Made by a program: the position numbers and the translations under genes
The notes under the pieces: generated by a model
Database searches by the model: none
Told to the model about the DNA's origin: nothing
What the model saw: the letters and a program-made list of their open reading frames with translations, nothing else
Source: Marinobacter halophilus
GTDB taxonomy: Bacteria; Pseudomonadota; Gammaproteobacteria; Pseudomonadales; Oleiphilaceae
Assembly (NCBI RefSeq): GCF_003007685.1
Contig: NZ_PXNN01000013.1
Location: 62,001 to 126,000 of the forward strand
Direction: 5' to 3'
Length of the DNA stretch: 64,000 nt
In this document: positions 33,475-43,350 of the stretch, one piece after another
Position numbering within the stretch: the first letter of the stretch is position 1
Layout of the letters: each line of letters opens with the position of its first letter

Positions 33475-35556
33475 ATGACTATTTCAAAACGCTCATTGGC
33501 TGTACTTGGTATTGTTTCATCCCTGGCCCTTGCCGGCTGCGGTGGCAGTGATGGCCCGGGTGACCCACGGGTTACCGTTCCTGAGGACCCTACCCGGGCC
33601 CAGACCGAGCAGGCACAGTTCTGCGAATCGACCAGCACCACCTTCGCGGTGACCGAGTTTGTGCCCACCGACCGCACCACCGGCGTTGCCGTGAACAGCA
33701 ATGTACGGATTACCTTTAACGCCAATCTTGACCCTGCCAGCGTGGACGGGAACGTTCGTCTGCTGGCCGGGGTCAACCAGGTTGCACTCGAAGACGGCAG
33801 CCCTCGGGTGGTCGGCAAATCCCTGGTGCTGAACCCTTTGGGAGACCTGAACGGCAACACCGAGCACACCATTGAGGCGTTGTCCGGCTTGCGCGCGGAT
33901 TGCGCAGATGCCGGTACTAGCAAATCGCTGGCGGCAAAAAAATCTGCCGACTTCACCACCGGAGACACCGTTGAGCAAGACACCACGGGCCCGGTGGTGG
34001 TGGCTTCCAGCCCGCAAAGCGGCGAAACCATGGCCTCTGAGGAAACTCGCGTTTTTGTGGAGTTCGATGAACCGGTCGACCCTACCTCGGTGGACGAGAA
34101 CACCTTTGTAATTGAAGAGCTGGATGATAACGGCAACCTGGTGGGTAAGGTGTCTGGCACCACCAATGTGGTTGGCAACTCGGTTGAGTTTACCCCTGAT
34201 CAGGGTTTGGCCGGCCAAACCTACTACCGGGTAACCACCCACAGCGGCATTACCGACCTTGCGGGCAACGGCATGGACACGTCGGATTCGTTCGTGTTCC
34301 GCACCGGTGGTCTGGTTCTTGCCCTCAACGACGGTGTGATCAGCGAAATTCCGTTACTGGGTGCAGCCCTCAATGAACTCGGTGGCACCCTGCTGGAACC
34401 ATTGGCTTTCGGTGATTCTGAGGATGGCCTGAACAGCCTGGATAACGCCCTGATTCTGAAATTACCGCTGATTGATGGGCTGTCTGATGCGCTGAATGGC
34501 GCCTCAAGCCTCGGCGGCATGCCCACCAACACTGTGGACGACATTGATTTTCTCAGCTTCCTGACCGGCGTGGTTGCCGTCTGCGACCCGAAATCCGTGA
34601 ATAACGGTGAACCCGGCGTTGACTGCACCCTGGCGCTGGATCTCGGCCTGGGGCACAGCCAGATCACAGCCCTGGCCGATGCCTTTACCGGCGGCAATCC
34701 GGAACAGGTACCAGACCTGCTGCTGGGGCTGATCGAGGGCTTGGCCTCCGGCGATATGAGCACCGTACCGCCAGAGCTGGCAGACCTGTTTGAAGAGAAT
34801 GACCGGGGCCTGTTGCAACTGCGACTGGTGGACGATAACGGGCTGCCACTGCCGGCCCCGCTGGAAGATGGCCTGCTGACGGTATTGGATGCCGTTTCAC
34901 AAATCCCGGTACTGGGTGAACTGACCAACCAGCACGACACCAAAGCACTGGCCGACATTGGCCTGCTGCAGGGCTCTCTGGCCCGGGTTGACCTGGGTGG
35001 ATTGGCTTCAATCACCGTGCTGGACGGCTTTGAAACCTTTGTTGGCCCCAATGGCGTGCTGAATCTGGGCGGCGCACTGTTCGATACCCTACTGGAACTC
35101 TTCCCTGAGGATGGTGGTAGTGGCGGCATGCCCAACCCGGAAGACCTGCCGCTGATTGGTGAATTGATCGGCCTGCTGGATGCCGGTGGTTTCCCGGAAG
35201 GCGGTGAGTTTGGCCTTGCGGATACCTTTATCGAAGGGCTGCAAAACCTGTTCGAGATGGACACGCCGTTTGAACCGAGCGATCTGCCGCTGCTGGGCGA
35301 GATCCTCACTCTGCTGGACCCGGCGAACTTCGGCGAAGGTGATTTGCCCTTGATCGGCGACCTGATCGCGCAGCTGATGGCCCTTGGTGATAACCAGGGT
35401 GACCTGGAAAGCTTGCCCCTGATTGGAGACCTGATCGAACTGTTCTCCAACCCGGAAGAGGCCATCAACACACTGACAGCGCTGTTCGACCCAGCCAACC
35501 TGACCGAACTGCCCAAAACCCTCACAGGCCTGATCGGCGGCCTCTTCAACCTCTAA
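33475..35556 (+). CDS. Ig-like lipoprotein with LPLIG repeats
   Basis: 693 residues. Lipobox LALAGC (Cys at about 21) and a Gly/Asp linker. Two bacterial Ig-like (Big_5) domains follow: FAVTEFVPTDRTTGVAVNSNVRITFNANLDPASV and VVASSPQSGETMASEETRVFVEFDEPVDPTSV. The C-terminal ~390 residues carry at least seven variants of a short hydrophobic repeat: IPLLGAAL, LPLIDGLS, IPVLGELT, LPLIGELI, LPLLGEIL and LPLIGDLI twice, separated by Gly/Asp/Glu-rich linkers of 15-40 residues. Surface or periplasmic face unknown. Co-transcribed with the OmpA-like gene. No enzyme motif; a structural or adhesive role is possible. Confidence 0.8.
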   Translation: MTISKRSLAVLGIVSSLALAGCGGSDGPGDPRVTVPEDPTRAQTEQAQFCESTSTTFAVTEFVPTDRTTGVAVNSNVRITFNANLDPASVDGNVRLLAGVNQVALEDGSPRVVGKSLVLNPLGDLNGNTEHTIEALSGLRADCADAGTSKSLAAKKSADFTTGDTVEQDTTGPVVVASSPQSGETMASEETRVFVEFDEPVDPTSVDENTFVIEELDDNGNLVGKVSGTTNVVGNSVEFTPDQGLAGQTYYRVTTHSGITDLAGNGMDTSDSFVFRTGGLVLALNDGVISEIPLLGAALNELGGTLLEPLAFGDSEDGLNSLDNALILKLPLIDGLSDALNGASSLGGMPTNTVDDIDFLSFLTGVVAVCDPKSVNNGEPGVDCTLALDLGLGHSQITALADAFTGGNPEQVPDLLLGLIEGLASGDMSTVPPELADLFEENDRGLLQLRLVDDNGLPLPAPLEDGLLTVLDAVSQIPVLGELTNQHDTKALADIGLLQGSLARVDLGGLASITVLDGFETFVGPNGVLNLGGALFDTLLELFPEDGGSGGMPNPEDLPLIGELIGLLDAGGFPEGGEFGLADTFIEGLQNLFEMDTPFEPSDLPLLGEILTLLDPANFGEGDLPLIGDLIAQLMALGDNQGDLESLPLIGDLIELFSNPEEAINTLTALFDPANLTELPKTLTGLIGGLFNL

Positions 35557-35575
35557 CCCGACCTTCGGGATCTTT

Positions 35576-35628
35576 GGGGTCAGACCCCCGGACATTTGGC
35601 ACCGTCAAATGTCTTGGGGTCTGACCCC
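35576..35628. repeat. Family-A REP, long form (copy 7)
   Basis: Outer arms GGGGTCAGACCCC and GGGGTCTGACCCC enclose an inner perfect stem GACATTTG/CAAATGTC. It lies 20 bp after the lipoprotein stop and could act as a transcription terminator. Confidence 0.9.
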
Positions 35629-35777
35629 ATTCTTTATTTTTGAGCGAAACACCCAATTTCTTTCTATAACTGTACTTGAACACTTGCTTACAATTTGCTT
35701 ATGGAGAAGTCGGGAACCGCGCCGATATGATCTAACGAGATTACCAAATAACAATAATTGCGCTTCAGGGAGTTTTT

Positions 35778-37334
35778 ATGCGACAAAACCTGCCCGTTAC
35801 CAACAACGAGCGCACCTTCTCGCCAAATCAAAAGCTGATTTCTTCCACCGATCTGAAAGGCAAGATCCAGCACTGCAACAAGGCGTTTGTCGATATCAGC
35901 GGTTTCAACCGTGAGGAGCTGATTGGCCAGCCCCACAACATTGTTCGTCACCCAGACATGCCACCCGAGGCTTACGACGAGATGTGGGGGTGTCTGAAAG
36001 CCGGCAAGCCCTGGATGGGGCTGGTTAAAAACCGGTGCAAGAACGGCGATTTTTACTGGGTAAGTGCCTACGTGACGCCAGTGACAGAGAACGGGGATAT
36101 TATCGGGTACGAGTCGGTTCGCTCCTGCCCTGCCCGGGAGGATGTTGCTCGAGCCGAAAAGCTGTATGCAGGCATTCGGGCTGGCAATCACCGGAGCAAG
36201 CTTCAGTCTCTCACGCCTTCTATCCACCATGCTCTTGTCGGATTTGGCCTTGTGGCCGCCGCGCTCTTGTATGGCGCCGGACAGGTTGACGGGGCCGCGG
36301 GGCTGTTGGCGGTCGCGTTTGTGGGGCGGCATGTATCGGCGTCCATGTCTCGCACGAAGCTCATCAACTCAGTCATGGAGCAGATGGGCAAAACCTTTAG
36401 CAGTGACCTGGCCGCGCAGAGTTATACCGATCACGGACTAGGCCTGGGCAGGCTGAAAGTGGCGGTGATGGCGCAGAAAGCGCACCTGGATGCCGTACTG
36501 ACCCGGCTGGAAGATTCTTCCGCTGCGGTCAGGTTGCACACCACCCGGGACCTTGAGATTGCCTACGACACCCAGCAAACCATGCAGAAGCAGCAACAGG
36601 AAACCGAACAAGTCGCTGCCGCAATCCATGAGATGTCGGTGACCATCGGCGAAGTATCACAAAATGTGCAGTTGACCGCCGACAAGGCAGACAGCGCCCG
36701 CCAGGCGTCTGACCGGGGTGTCGCCACGATCAGTTCTACCGGGGTAGCGATTGAGAACCTGAAGCAGACGGTTCACAACATTGGCCAATCGGTTAACGAC
36801 CTTGCCCAGCAAACCCACCGGATTGCCTCCGCCGCGAAGATCATTGAAGACATTGCCGAGCAGACCAACCTGCTAGCCCTGAACGCGGCCATTGAGGCAG
36901 CGCGGGCTGGTGAGCATGGCCGGGGCTTTGCGGTGGTGGCAGATGAAGTGCGCAATCTGGCCCGCAGAACCCGGGAATCCACCGAAGAAATTCACGGCGT
37001 GGTTTCCGAGCTGGTTGGCAAGTCTGAGCAATCGGTTCAGGTGGCTGAAACCGGCGTAATAGCCGCAGATAACGGCCTGGAGAAAATGCTGGAAGCACAG
37101 GCCAGTTTGTCTGAAATCGCCGAGTCTGTCGCGACCATCGCCGAGATGGCCCTGCAAATGGCCACGGCAGTGGAGGAACAGGCTCAGGTATCCGATCAGG
37201 TCAACGAGCAGGTGGAACGCATCTCAACCATGGCCGAACAGAATCTGGTCAAAGGTGAGGAATCCACCCAAAGCGTGCGCGAGATGGGCGACATCGCCAA
37301 AGACCTGCACGAGCTGGTCGTCCGCTTCAAATAA
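35778..37334 (+). CDS. Aer-like PAS chemoreceptor (methyl-accepting)
   Basis: 518 residues. N-terminal PAS domain of the aerotaxis-receptor type ([50 protein letters not shown], with [14 protein letters not shown]), a short hydrophobic pair (about 155-185) for membrane attachment, no HAMP with a large periplasmic part, and a C-terminal MCP signalling domain with the hairpin tip [39 protein letters not shown]. It should signal to CheA/CheW, probably sensing redox state through a flavin. No che genes nearby. Monocistronic between two repeats. Confidence 0.92.
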   Translation: MRQNLPVTNNERTFSPNQKLISSTDLKGKIQHCNKAFVDISGFNREELIGQPHNIVRHPDMPPEAYDEMWGCLKAGKPWMGLVKNRCKNGDFYWVSAYVTPVTENGDIIGYESVRSCPAREDVARAEKLYAGIRAGNHRSKLQSLTPSIHHALVGFGLVAAALLYGAGQVDGAAGLLAVAFVGRHVSASMSRTKLINSVMEQMGKTFSSDLAAQSYTDHGLGLGRLKVAVMAQKAHLDAVLTRLEDSSAAVRLHTTRDLEIAYDTQQTMQKQQQETEQVAAAIHEMSVTIGEVSQNVQLTADKADSARQASDRGVATISSTGVAIENLKQTVHNIGQSVNDLAQQTHRIASAAKIIEDIAEQTNLLALNAAIEAARAGEHGRGFAVVADEVRNLARRTRESTEEIHGVVSELVGKSEQSVQVAETGVIAADNGLEKMLEAQASLSEIAESVATIAEMALQMATAVEEQAQVSDQVNEQVERISTMAEQNLVKGEESTQSVREMGDIAKDLHELVVRFK

Positions 37335-37339
37335 AAGTT

Positions 37340-37392
37340 GGGGTCAGACCCCAGGACATTTGATGGAGCGAAATGTCCGGGGGTCTGACCCC
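37340..37392. repeat. Family-A REP, long form (copy 8), between convergent genes
   Basis: Outer arms as in copy 7; inner stem GGACATTT/AAATGTCC. It fills the whole space between the chemoreceptor stop (37334) and the stop of the convergent hydrolase (37397), so it is well placed to terminate both transcripts. Confidence 0.9.
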
Positions 37393-37396
37393 AATT

Positions 37397-39874
37397 TCAT
37401 AGAGGGGCGTTTTCGATGCGTTCCCACATGCGGAGGTAGGCTTCGGCCGAGGTGAAGAGTTGGTTGACGGCGTCGTCGATCAGCCCTTGTGGGCGGTCGG
37501 AGTGGAGCATCATGTCGGCGATCTGGTCCGGGTAGAGGCCGTAGTGGGCGACGCCGCGGCCGTCGTAGAGGCCGAATTCACGGTCGCCAGTGGTTTGTTT
37601 GTGGAACACCACGCGGCCGTCTATTGAGGTAAACGGGTAGAGCCTGGCGTCGTCTTCTGCGCTGCCGGGGTTGTTGGCGAGCTGTGCGATACCGTTTACG
37701 TCGGAGGCGAAGCCGGCACCGCCGAAGGGCCCGACTTTCTGGTCATCCGGGCGGGGGCGATTGCCATCCCGGACCAGTTTGTCGACCCAGTTCTCACGGA
37801 CGCCACCGAAGGAGGCGGTGATGCCACCCTGGGCGGCGATGCGGTCGCGCAGGGCTTCGGTGCCGCCCCAGCCGCCGTGGCTGTTGATGACCGGGTAATC
37901 CAGCTTTTCGGTGATGTCGAGGATGCGAGCGGCGGCCTTGCGGCTGATGTGGTCGGTTTCGATCATCATCTTGCGGCGCACCAGTTCCTGGATCAGGAAG
38001 TCGCCCAGGTCGGTCAGGCCCCGTCGGTTACACAGGTGTTCGGTGCCCTGGCGTGGGTCCAGCGCGGCCATTTCTTCCGGAGTCTGCGGGAAGCGGTCGC
38101 CCAGGTAATCGAGCTGAAACAACAGCTGATCAAGGATACCGAAAGGCTGCATCTGGGCATTCTGGTCGGTTTCGTCGCCCACAAATTCGGTGCCTTCCGG
38201 GCATTCCTCAAATTCGATGGGATGGCCAGTTTCCAGCAGGTTGCCGGCATAGAGCACAGGGCCAATGCCGACACCGGAGGTTAGATCCGGCAAGTGACCA
38301 CCAAACGCATTGTCGAACTTGTGCACCGGGAACATGTTGCGAACGCCCAGCTGGTAGAGCTGGTCCAGACGCTCGACGATGTCTTGTGCGGTGCATTCGG
38401 CAACGCCCATGAACTCGCCGCAGCGCATGACTTTCGACATTTCGATGCCGAGAATCACGGCCATCTTGCCGTCGCCAATCACTTCTCTGGCCTGTGCCGG
38501 GCTGGTGACGATCTGGAACCACCCCTCACCCGGCCCGCCGTGTTGGGCGTCGATGTAGTTCTGCATCTCATACATGCGCTGGATTTGCAGCAGGATGGCT
38601 TCCATGGGGTCGCAATCGTTCTGCTTCTGGGGGTTGATTGCGCAAAGCACTTCGTTGTGCACCAGGTGATTCACCAGGATTTTCATGCCGGAGTAATGCG
38701 CCCGCTCCAGCCAGCGGTAATAGCTTTGATGGTGTTGCAGGGAGTTGTAACGGGGCCAGTCGTTGAAGGTGGGCCAGCCCTGGGTGTCGTGGGGGCCGCT
38801 GCCACTGGTAACCAGCTCCACAAACCCGGTGGTGCCCCAGGGGCCGTGGGCCACTTCGCAGTTTTCCAACGCGTGGGTAACGCCGAATTTGTGAAACGGT
38901 GCGCCGTAGTTAACGCGGCCGCCGATGAATTCATAGGCAGAAATGTGGGAGTGAGCATCCGCGTACCCGAAGATATCGTCGTTCTTGATGCCTTTGATAT
39001 TTTTGAAGCGGTCGACCTCTTTCAGATACACCGCTGGGCCGCGCTTGTCGGCCACTTCCAGGCTGAGGTCGGCTTCCGGATAATCCGCACAGCCCCGGGC
39101 TTCAACAAAGGTGAAGGCGTTACCTTCGGCCCGCAGGGATGGCGATGCCAGCGTCAAGCCTTCGTCTGAGGTGCCCAGCATCAGGCCGGTGATGGCGGAG
39201 GTGAGCGTATACTCACTGTTTTGCAGTTTGTTGACCTTCCACACCGCCAGATCATTCGGGGCGTTTACGGTGGCAAGCCGGGGGCGCACGTCTGCGTTGG
39301 CCAGCTGATCGCCGGCGAATTCCAGGCTTTCACCCAGCTCCCGGAGAAGGCCACCGAGAGGTGCAATCGGGTCCAGCACCAGGTTGGTGGTGTCGCCCAG
39401 GCCGGCCACCAGATAGCTCAGCTCGCCAATGAACATGCCAGTGGTATCCAGAAATTCGCCACCGGGATCACTGATCCCCAGCAGTTCGAACTGACCGGCT
39501 TGGCCCGCTTCGCGCTGGTAATCGGACATCAGCAGATAGGCGCCAAGCTCGGTTGGCCGCAGGTAGAACCGGGCGGCCTGAGCGGAGTCAGTGGTTACTC
39601 CGTAGGACTGGCCTGCCCCTTGTGAAATATAACGGCCATCGGCCTGAAGGTTATAGCAGCCATTGGCCAGGGCAAAACGGGTATTGGCGTAGGCGTAGGT
39701 TCCCGGGCTTTGGCCGGGCGGTGACGACTGGCCTGGGTTGGCCGGCGCGGGGCGTTGTTCGGCGTGTTGCTGGGGCGATGAGTCGTTGCTGTCACCACCA
39801 CAACCCGACAACACCAGAAGAGAACCTGCACAAACCAACGAAGCCAGCAGGCGCTGGCGAACTGATGTGACCAC
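37397..39874 (-). CDS. Secreted lipoprotein with M19-like dipeptidase/amidohydrolase domain
   Basis: 825 residues. Lipobox VLSGC (Cys at about 25), a Ser/Pro/Gln-rich linker, an N-terminal beta-rich region (about 60-280), then an amidohydrolase-fold domain. Candidate metal ligands are His-X-His in GYADAHSHISAYEF, MIETDHIS and VINSHGGWGG. The domain resembles membrane dipeptidase/renal dipeptidase-type enzymes but is much longer than typical M19 members. A short leucine-rich stretch, PLGGLLRELGESLEF, lies near residue 180. Substrate unknown. First of a set of envelope/secreted genes on this strand but its transcript is separate from DUF1329. Confidence 0.75.
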   Translation of the reverse strand: MVTSVRQRLLASLVCAGSLLVLSGCGGDSNDSSPQQHAEQRPAPANPGQSSPPGQSPGTYAYANTRFALANGCYNLQADGRYISQGAGQSYGVTTDSAQAARFYLRPTELGAYLLMSDYQREAGQAGQFELLGISDPGGEFLDTTGMFIGELSYLVAGLGDTTNLVLDPIAPLGGLLRELGESLEFAGDQLANADVRPRLATVNAPNDLAVWKVNKLQNSEYTLTSAITGLMLGTSDEGLTLASPSLRAEGNAFTFVEARGCADYPEADLSLEVADKRGPAVYLKEVDRFKNIKGIKNDDIFGYADAHSHISAYEFIGGRVNYGAPFHKFGVTHALENCEVAHGPWGTTGFVELVTSGSGPHDTQGWPTFNDWPRYNSLQHHQSYYRWLERAHYSGMKILVNHLVHNEVLCAINPQKQNDCDPMEAILLQIQRMYEMQNYIDAQHGGPGEGWFQIVTSPAQAREVIGDGKMAVILGIEMSKVMRCGEFMGVAECTAQDIVERLDQLYQLGVRNMFPVHKFDNAFGGHLPDLTSGVGIGPVLYAGNLLETGHPIEFEECPEGTEFVGDETDQNAQMQPFGILDQLLFQLDYLGDRFPQTPEEMAALDPRQGTEHLCNRRGLTDLGDFLIQELVRRKMMIETDHISRKAAARILDITEKLDYPVINSHGGWGGTEALRDRIAAQGGITASFGGVRENWVDKLVRDGNRPRPDDQKVGPFGGAGFASDVNGIAQLANNPGSAEDDARLYPFTSIDGRVVFHKQTTGDREFGLYDGRGVAHYGLYPDQIADMMLHSDRPQGLIDDAVNQLFTSAEAYLRMWERIENAPL

Positions 39875-39945
39875 GGGATGTCTCCTAAAGGAGGGTCGCC
39901 CGCCCCGAACGGGGCGGGCAGGAATTACTCTAGTGAGTGCTGATG

Positions 39946-41310
39946 TTACCGAACACCGGCACGGCGCAGCGCGGCAGGGGTAAAGTCGTTGGACCGAGCC
40001 GACACACCGAAGGTGTAGGGATCGCTTTCTTCGTTGGTCAGGCCCATGACCAGGTAGCGACCCGACATCAGGTCGTACAGGGTTTCCGCCGCGTAGGACG
40101 GCACATTGATGTCGTAACCCTGGATATGGTGCGCCTCAGCCACACGCCACAGGTCGCCACGGCCATCGTAGTGATCCACCACGGAGATCTGCCAGGAATC
40201 TTCATCCACGAAGAAGTCCCGCTGGCCATAAATATGACGCTCGCCGTCTTTCAAGGTGGCGCGTACATGCCAGACCCGGTGCAGCTCGTATCGGGTATGC
40301 TCCGGGTTGATGTGGCCCGGCATGATGATGTCTTTGTAGCTCAGGTCCCGGGCCGACAGGCGATAGGAGTTGTAGGGAATGTACATTTCCTTTTTGCCGA
40401 CCAGTTCCCAGTCGTAGCGGTCTGGTGCACCGTTGTAGAGGTCCAGGTTGTCGGACGTACGCTGACCATCCGCTGCGGTACCCGGGCCGTCATAGGCCAC
40501 CTGGGGTGCACGGCGCACGCGGCGCTGGCCGGAGTTGTACAACCAGGCCCGGCGGCCTTCTTTCACCTGGTCCAGTGTTTCGTGCACCAGCAGCACGTTA
40601 CCGGCCAGGCGGGACGGAGCTGTGATCACCTGCTTGAAGTAGAACAGCACGTTGTCGTCCATGCCCGGTTTGTAGTCTGCCAGTTCAACACGGTCGGTCA
40701 GGTGTTCGGTAAATTTGACCGGGCTGAAATCACCGTTGCCCTGGGGCGTTACCTGGGCCACGTTACGAATGATGGAACCACCTCGATAACGGGTGATGTG
40801 GTTGAAGATAACCTCCACACCCTTTTGCGGGATCGGGAAAGGCACCCCTTTTTCGTAGTTCTGCAAACCGTTACCGTCTGCGGTGAGCGATACGGTGGTG
40901 GCGTTCTCTTTGGCCTGGTTCAGAAACGCCTCAGGATAGGTGGTCGTCCGGCGGGTTTCATAGACCGGAATGTAGAAAGAACTGTAGGTATTGATCGTCG
41001 CCACTTGTCCGGGAGACAGCTTGTCGGCGTGTTCATCCACGTTGCTCTGGTCAATAACGAACTTGATTTCATCATCGGCGAAAGGGTCTGGGTATATACC
41101 CTGCTGGGGCTGATTGACGCCAGGATTCAGCAAGCCGCCATCCCAGGCGGGAATCGCGCCACCGTTGCCGGCTCTTTCGGCGCCGATGGGGGTCAGTTCG
41201 TTACCCAGCTTTGCTGCCTCGGCCGCAGACACCGCCGCCATCGCCGGCGAGGCCCCGAACAGCGAGAGCGCAATGGCGCCGGCAATCAGGTGTTTTTTAT
41301 GGGTTCTCAT
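39946..41310 (-). CDS. DUF1329 outer-membrane-associated protein
   Basis: 454 residues from ATG 41310, which has AGGAG upstream; a frame reaching 41340 lacks a ribosome site. Signal peptide (LIAGAIALSLFGASPAMAA) then VSAAEAAKLGNELTPIGAERAGNGGAIPAWDGGLL, the hallmark N-terminus of DUF1329. It is also distantly similar in layout to LolA/LolB-type lipid-binding folds, as has been suggested for this family. DUF1329 genes are commonly next to DUF1302 genes, as here (33 bp downstream of it). The biochemical role is not established; lipid or hydrophobic-substrate handling at the outer membrane is likely. Confidence 0.9.
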   Translation of the reverse strand: MRTHKKHLIAGAIALSLFGASPAMAAVSAAEAAKLGNELTPIGAERAGNGGAIPAWDGGLLNPGVNQPQQGIYPDPFADDEIKFVIDQSNVDEHADKLSPGQVATINTYSSFYIPVYETRRTTTYPEAFLNQAKENATTVSLTADGNGLQNYEKGVPFPIPQKGVEVIFNHITRYRGGSIIRNVAQVTPQGNGDFSPVKFTEHLTDRVELADYKPGMDDNVLFYFKQVITAPSRLAGNVLLVHETLDQVKEGRRAWLYNSGQRRVRRAPQVAYDGPGTAADGQRTSDNLDLYNGAPDRYDWELVGKKEMYIPYNSYRLSARDLSYKDIIMPGHINPEHTRYELHRVWHVRATLKDGERHIYGQRDFFVDEDSWQISVVDHYDGRGDLWRVAEAHHIQGYDINVPSYAAETLYDLMSGRYLVMGLTNEESDPYTFGVSARSNDFTPAALRRAGVR

Positions 41311-41342
41311 AGTCAGGACTCCTGTTTTTGTCGTCGTCATAA

Positions 41343-43247
41343 TCAGAATGCGTAGGAAATGCTGGCGGCGATGAAATCGCGGTCAGAGATTTCGTTGTAT
41401 TTGCCACCAAAGAAATGGGTGTAGCTGATCGAGCCGGAATAGCGGTTCTGGTAATTGGCATCCAGCCCGAAACTCACGGATTTGTTGCCTTCCTTGAAGT
41501 TGCCGCCGGGGTCTGGCGCGTAGCCTTTCACATCGTGGGTAAAGAACAGCTTGGGCATCAGGTTGATGCCGGCGAAGGCGTTGGAATAATCCAGCGCGAA
41601 CAGAGCCCGATAGCCCCAGGAGAAGGATGTGGTGATGCCGCCACTGCCACAGTTGGTGGGATTGATGTTCAGGCGGGTGGTCTCATCGCCCGGGCCTTCG
41701 CGGCACAGGTCACCGGTGAAGGATTCACCGTCCAGGGGCACCGGGCCGACGCCGAACAACCCGGAGCGGCCATAGCGGGCTTCACTTTTGTCCGGCAGGT
41801 TGTGGACGTAAGTGGCGCCTACTTCGCCAATGGCGATAAAGCGATCTGCTCCGAACACACGATCGATAAAGTGAATAAAGGTGGCCTGGGCCTGGGAGAC
41901 ATCGTAGCGATCGAAGCCATCCACAGGTTTGCCGGCATAGTTGAGGCCCGGATCGCTGGCCTGAACACGTTGCTCCAGCTTACTGACCACCTGGCCATCG
42001 GGGCCTCGCTGCTGTATCCCGCCATAGATCAGTTCAAACGTGTTCCACTGAATGGGCTGGTTGGGACGGAAGCTGTATTCGGCGCCAAACGAGGTACCGG
42101 TCGGGAGCGTGGTGTTGATGCTGACCCCATACAGCTCGATGCCTTTGGGGTAATCGATGTAGTAGCTCGGAAAGCGTGAGAACGGCAGATCAGGATCATT
42201 GATCTGGTTCATTTCCGGCGCTTCCGGGTTGGCAACAATACCGCTGATAAACGGCAAACGGCTGTGGTAACGCAGGTAGTAGAACCCAAGTTCTGAATCT
42301 ATCGCTGGCACATACCAGCGCAGCGCAACCCCGAACTGGTCTTTATCGCCGGGCTCTACATCACCCTCTCGAGGTGCAAAAAAGCCTTCTTCCAATGCCT
42401 GAGCATCCGGCACCTGACCGGCCAGAAGAACCGGGCCACACCCATCCGAGGCAACGTCAGCCGTCGAGAAGTAAGTACCACAATCATCTACCTTGAACGG
42501 CTCCCACTCCAGCTGGAGGTAGGCTTCCAAAGTGAGCTCAGGGGTGAGGCCTACAGAGGTGTACACCATGTTGACCGGCAGCAGTACGTCTTTCAATTCC
42601 GCACCCGGGGTTCTGAATGCACCGGCATCGATCGGGTTGATAGAGTTGATGCCCCCGAGGATAAAGGTGCTTTCGCCCCAGCTGACAACCTGGCGGCCAA
42701 CCCGCGCCGAGATTGGCGTATTGCCGGCGTACCAGTCGGTAAAGATATAGGCGTCGAGCAGGTCGGCACCGGCCGCGTTGTCTTTTGCCTCAGGATTAAG
42801 CTCCCGGCGTTGGTCAACGGGGTCAACCGCACGCTTGTTATCTTTGAGTTCGAAGTCGTAGTAATAGGTTCCGCGAACCAGCGTACCAATCCTGGTCAGG
42901 TAGTCACTGTTGGGACGGTAGTCGAGGAATAGCTCAGAACGGCCCCGCAGTATCTGGGAGTAAGGATCACCTTTTTTAAAGTTCAGGTTGCCATCATCGA
43001 AGTTGTTGGAGGAGGCGCCGGTGTCGCTGAAGGCAAATTCCGGCCCCAGATTGCCCTGGGAGATCAGGTCTGGGTCCTGATCTGAAACCCGCACGGCAAT
43101 GCCGGCTGTCAGCGTGGTGCTGAACGATGCATCAATACCGTAAAAGTTGAAATCGATAGCTGCGGCGGGCGAGGCAATCAATGCGGAGATTGCGGCCGCC
43201 AGGCCCGAATTCCTGGTTTTGAATATGCTGTATTTTGTTGTTGTCAT
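41343..43247 (-). CDS. DUF1302 outer-membrane protein
   Basis: 634 residues. Signal peptide (LAAAISALIASPAAA) then IDFNFYGIDASFSTTLTAGIAVRVSDQDPDLI, typical of DUF1302. The rest is rich in alternating beta-strand segments and ends in an aromatic residue (FIAASISYAF), the usual outer-membrane beta-barrel signal, so a large barrel is predicted. Forms an operon with DUF1329. In this type of organism such pairs accompany growth on hydrophobic compounds; that link is context only. Confidence 0.9.
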   Translation of the reverse strand: MTTTKYSIFKTRNSGLAAAISALIASPAAAIDFNFYGIDASFSTTLTAGIAVRVSDQDPDLISQGNLGPEFAFSDTGASSNNFDDGNLNFKKGDPYSQILRGRSELFLDYRPNSDYLTRIGTLVRGTYYYDFELKDNKRAVDPVDQRRELNPEAKDNAAGADLLDAYIFTDWYAGNTPISARVGRQVVSWGESTFILGGINSINPIDAGAFRTPGAELKDVLLPVNMVYTSVGLTPELTLEAYLQLEWEPFKVDDCGTYFSTADVASDGCGPVLLAGQVPDAQALEEGFFAPREGDVEPGDKDQFGVALRWYVPAIDSELGFYYLRYHSRLPFISGIVANPEAPEMNQINDPDLPFSRFPSYYIDYPKGIELYGVSINTTLPTGTSFGAEYSFRPNQPIQWNTFELIYGGIQQRGPDGQVVSKLEQRVQASDPGLNYAGKPVDGFDRYDVSQAQATFIHFIDRVFGADRFIAIGEVGATYVHNLPDKSEARYGRSGLFGVGPVPLDGESFTGDLCREGPGDETTRLNINPTNCGSGGITTSFSWGYRALFALDYSNAFAGINLMPKLFFTHDVKGYAPDPGGNFKEGNKSVSFGLDANYQNRYSGSISYTHFFGGKYNEISDRDFIAASISYAF

Positions 43248-43350
43248 GTTACTGCTCCAGTGTCTGGGTCACCCCGGCAGCCTGTTAGCCGGGGTGACTT
43301 TTAGCCGGTTTGGAAAAAGAGGTTTGTTCGATTGCATGTGGCGCTCGCGA

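Noticed and set aside
34224-35549. 441-codon open frame on the minus strand
   Set aside because: Antisense to the Ig-like lipoprotein; serine/proline/arginine-rich composition typical of a shadow frame in GC-rich DNA and no ribosome site.
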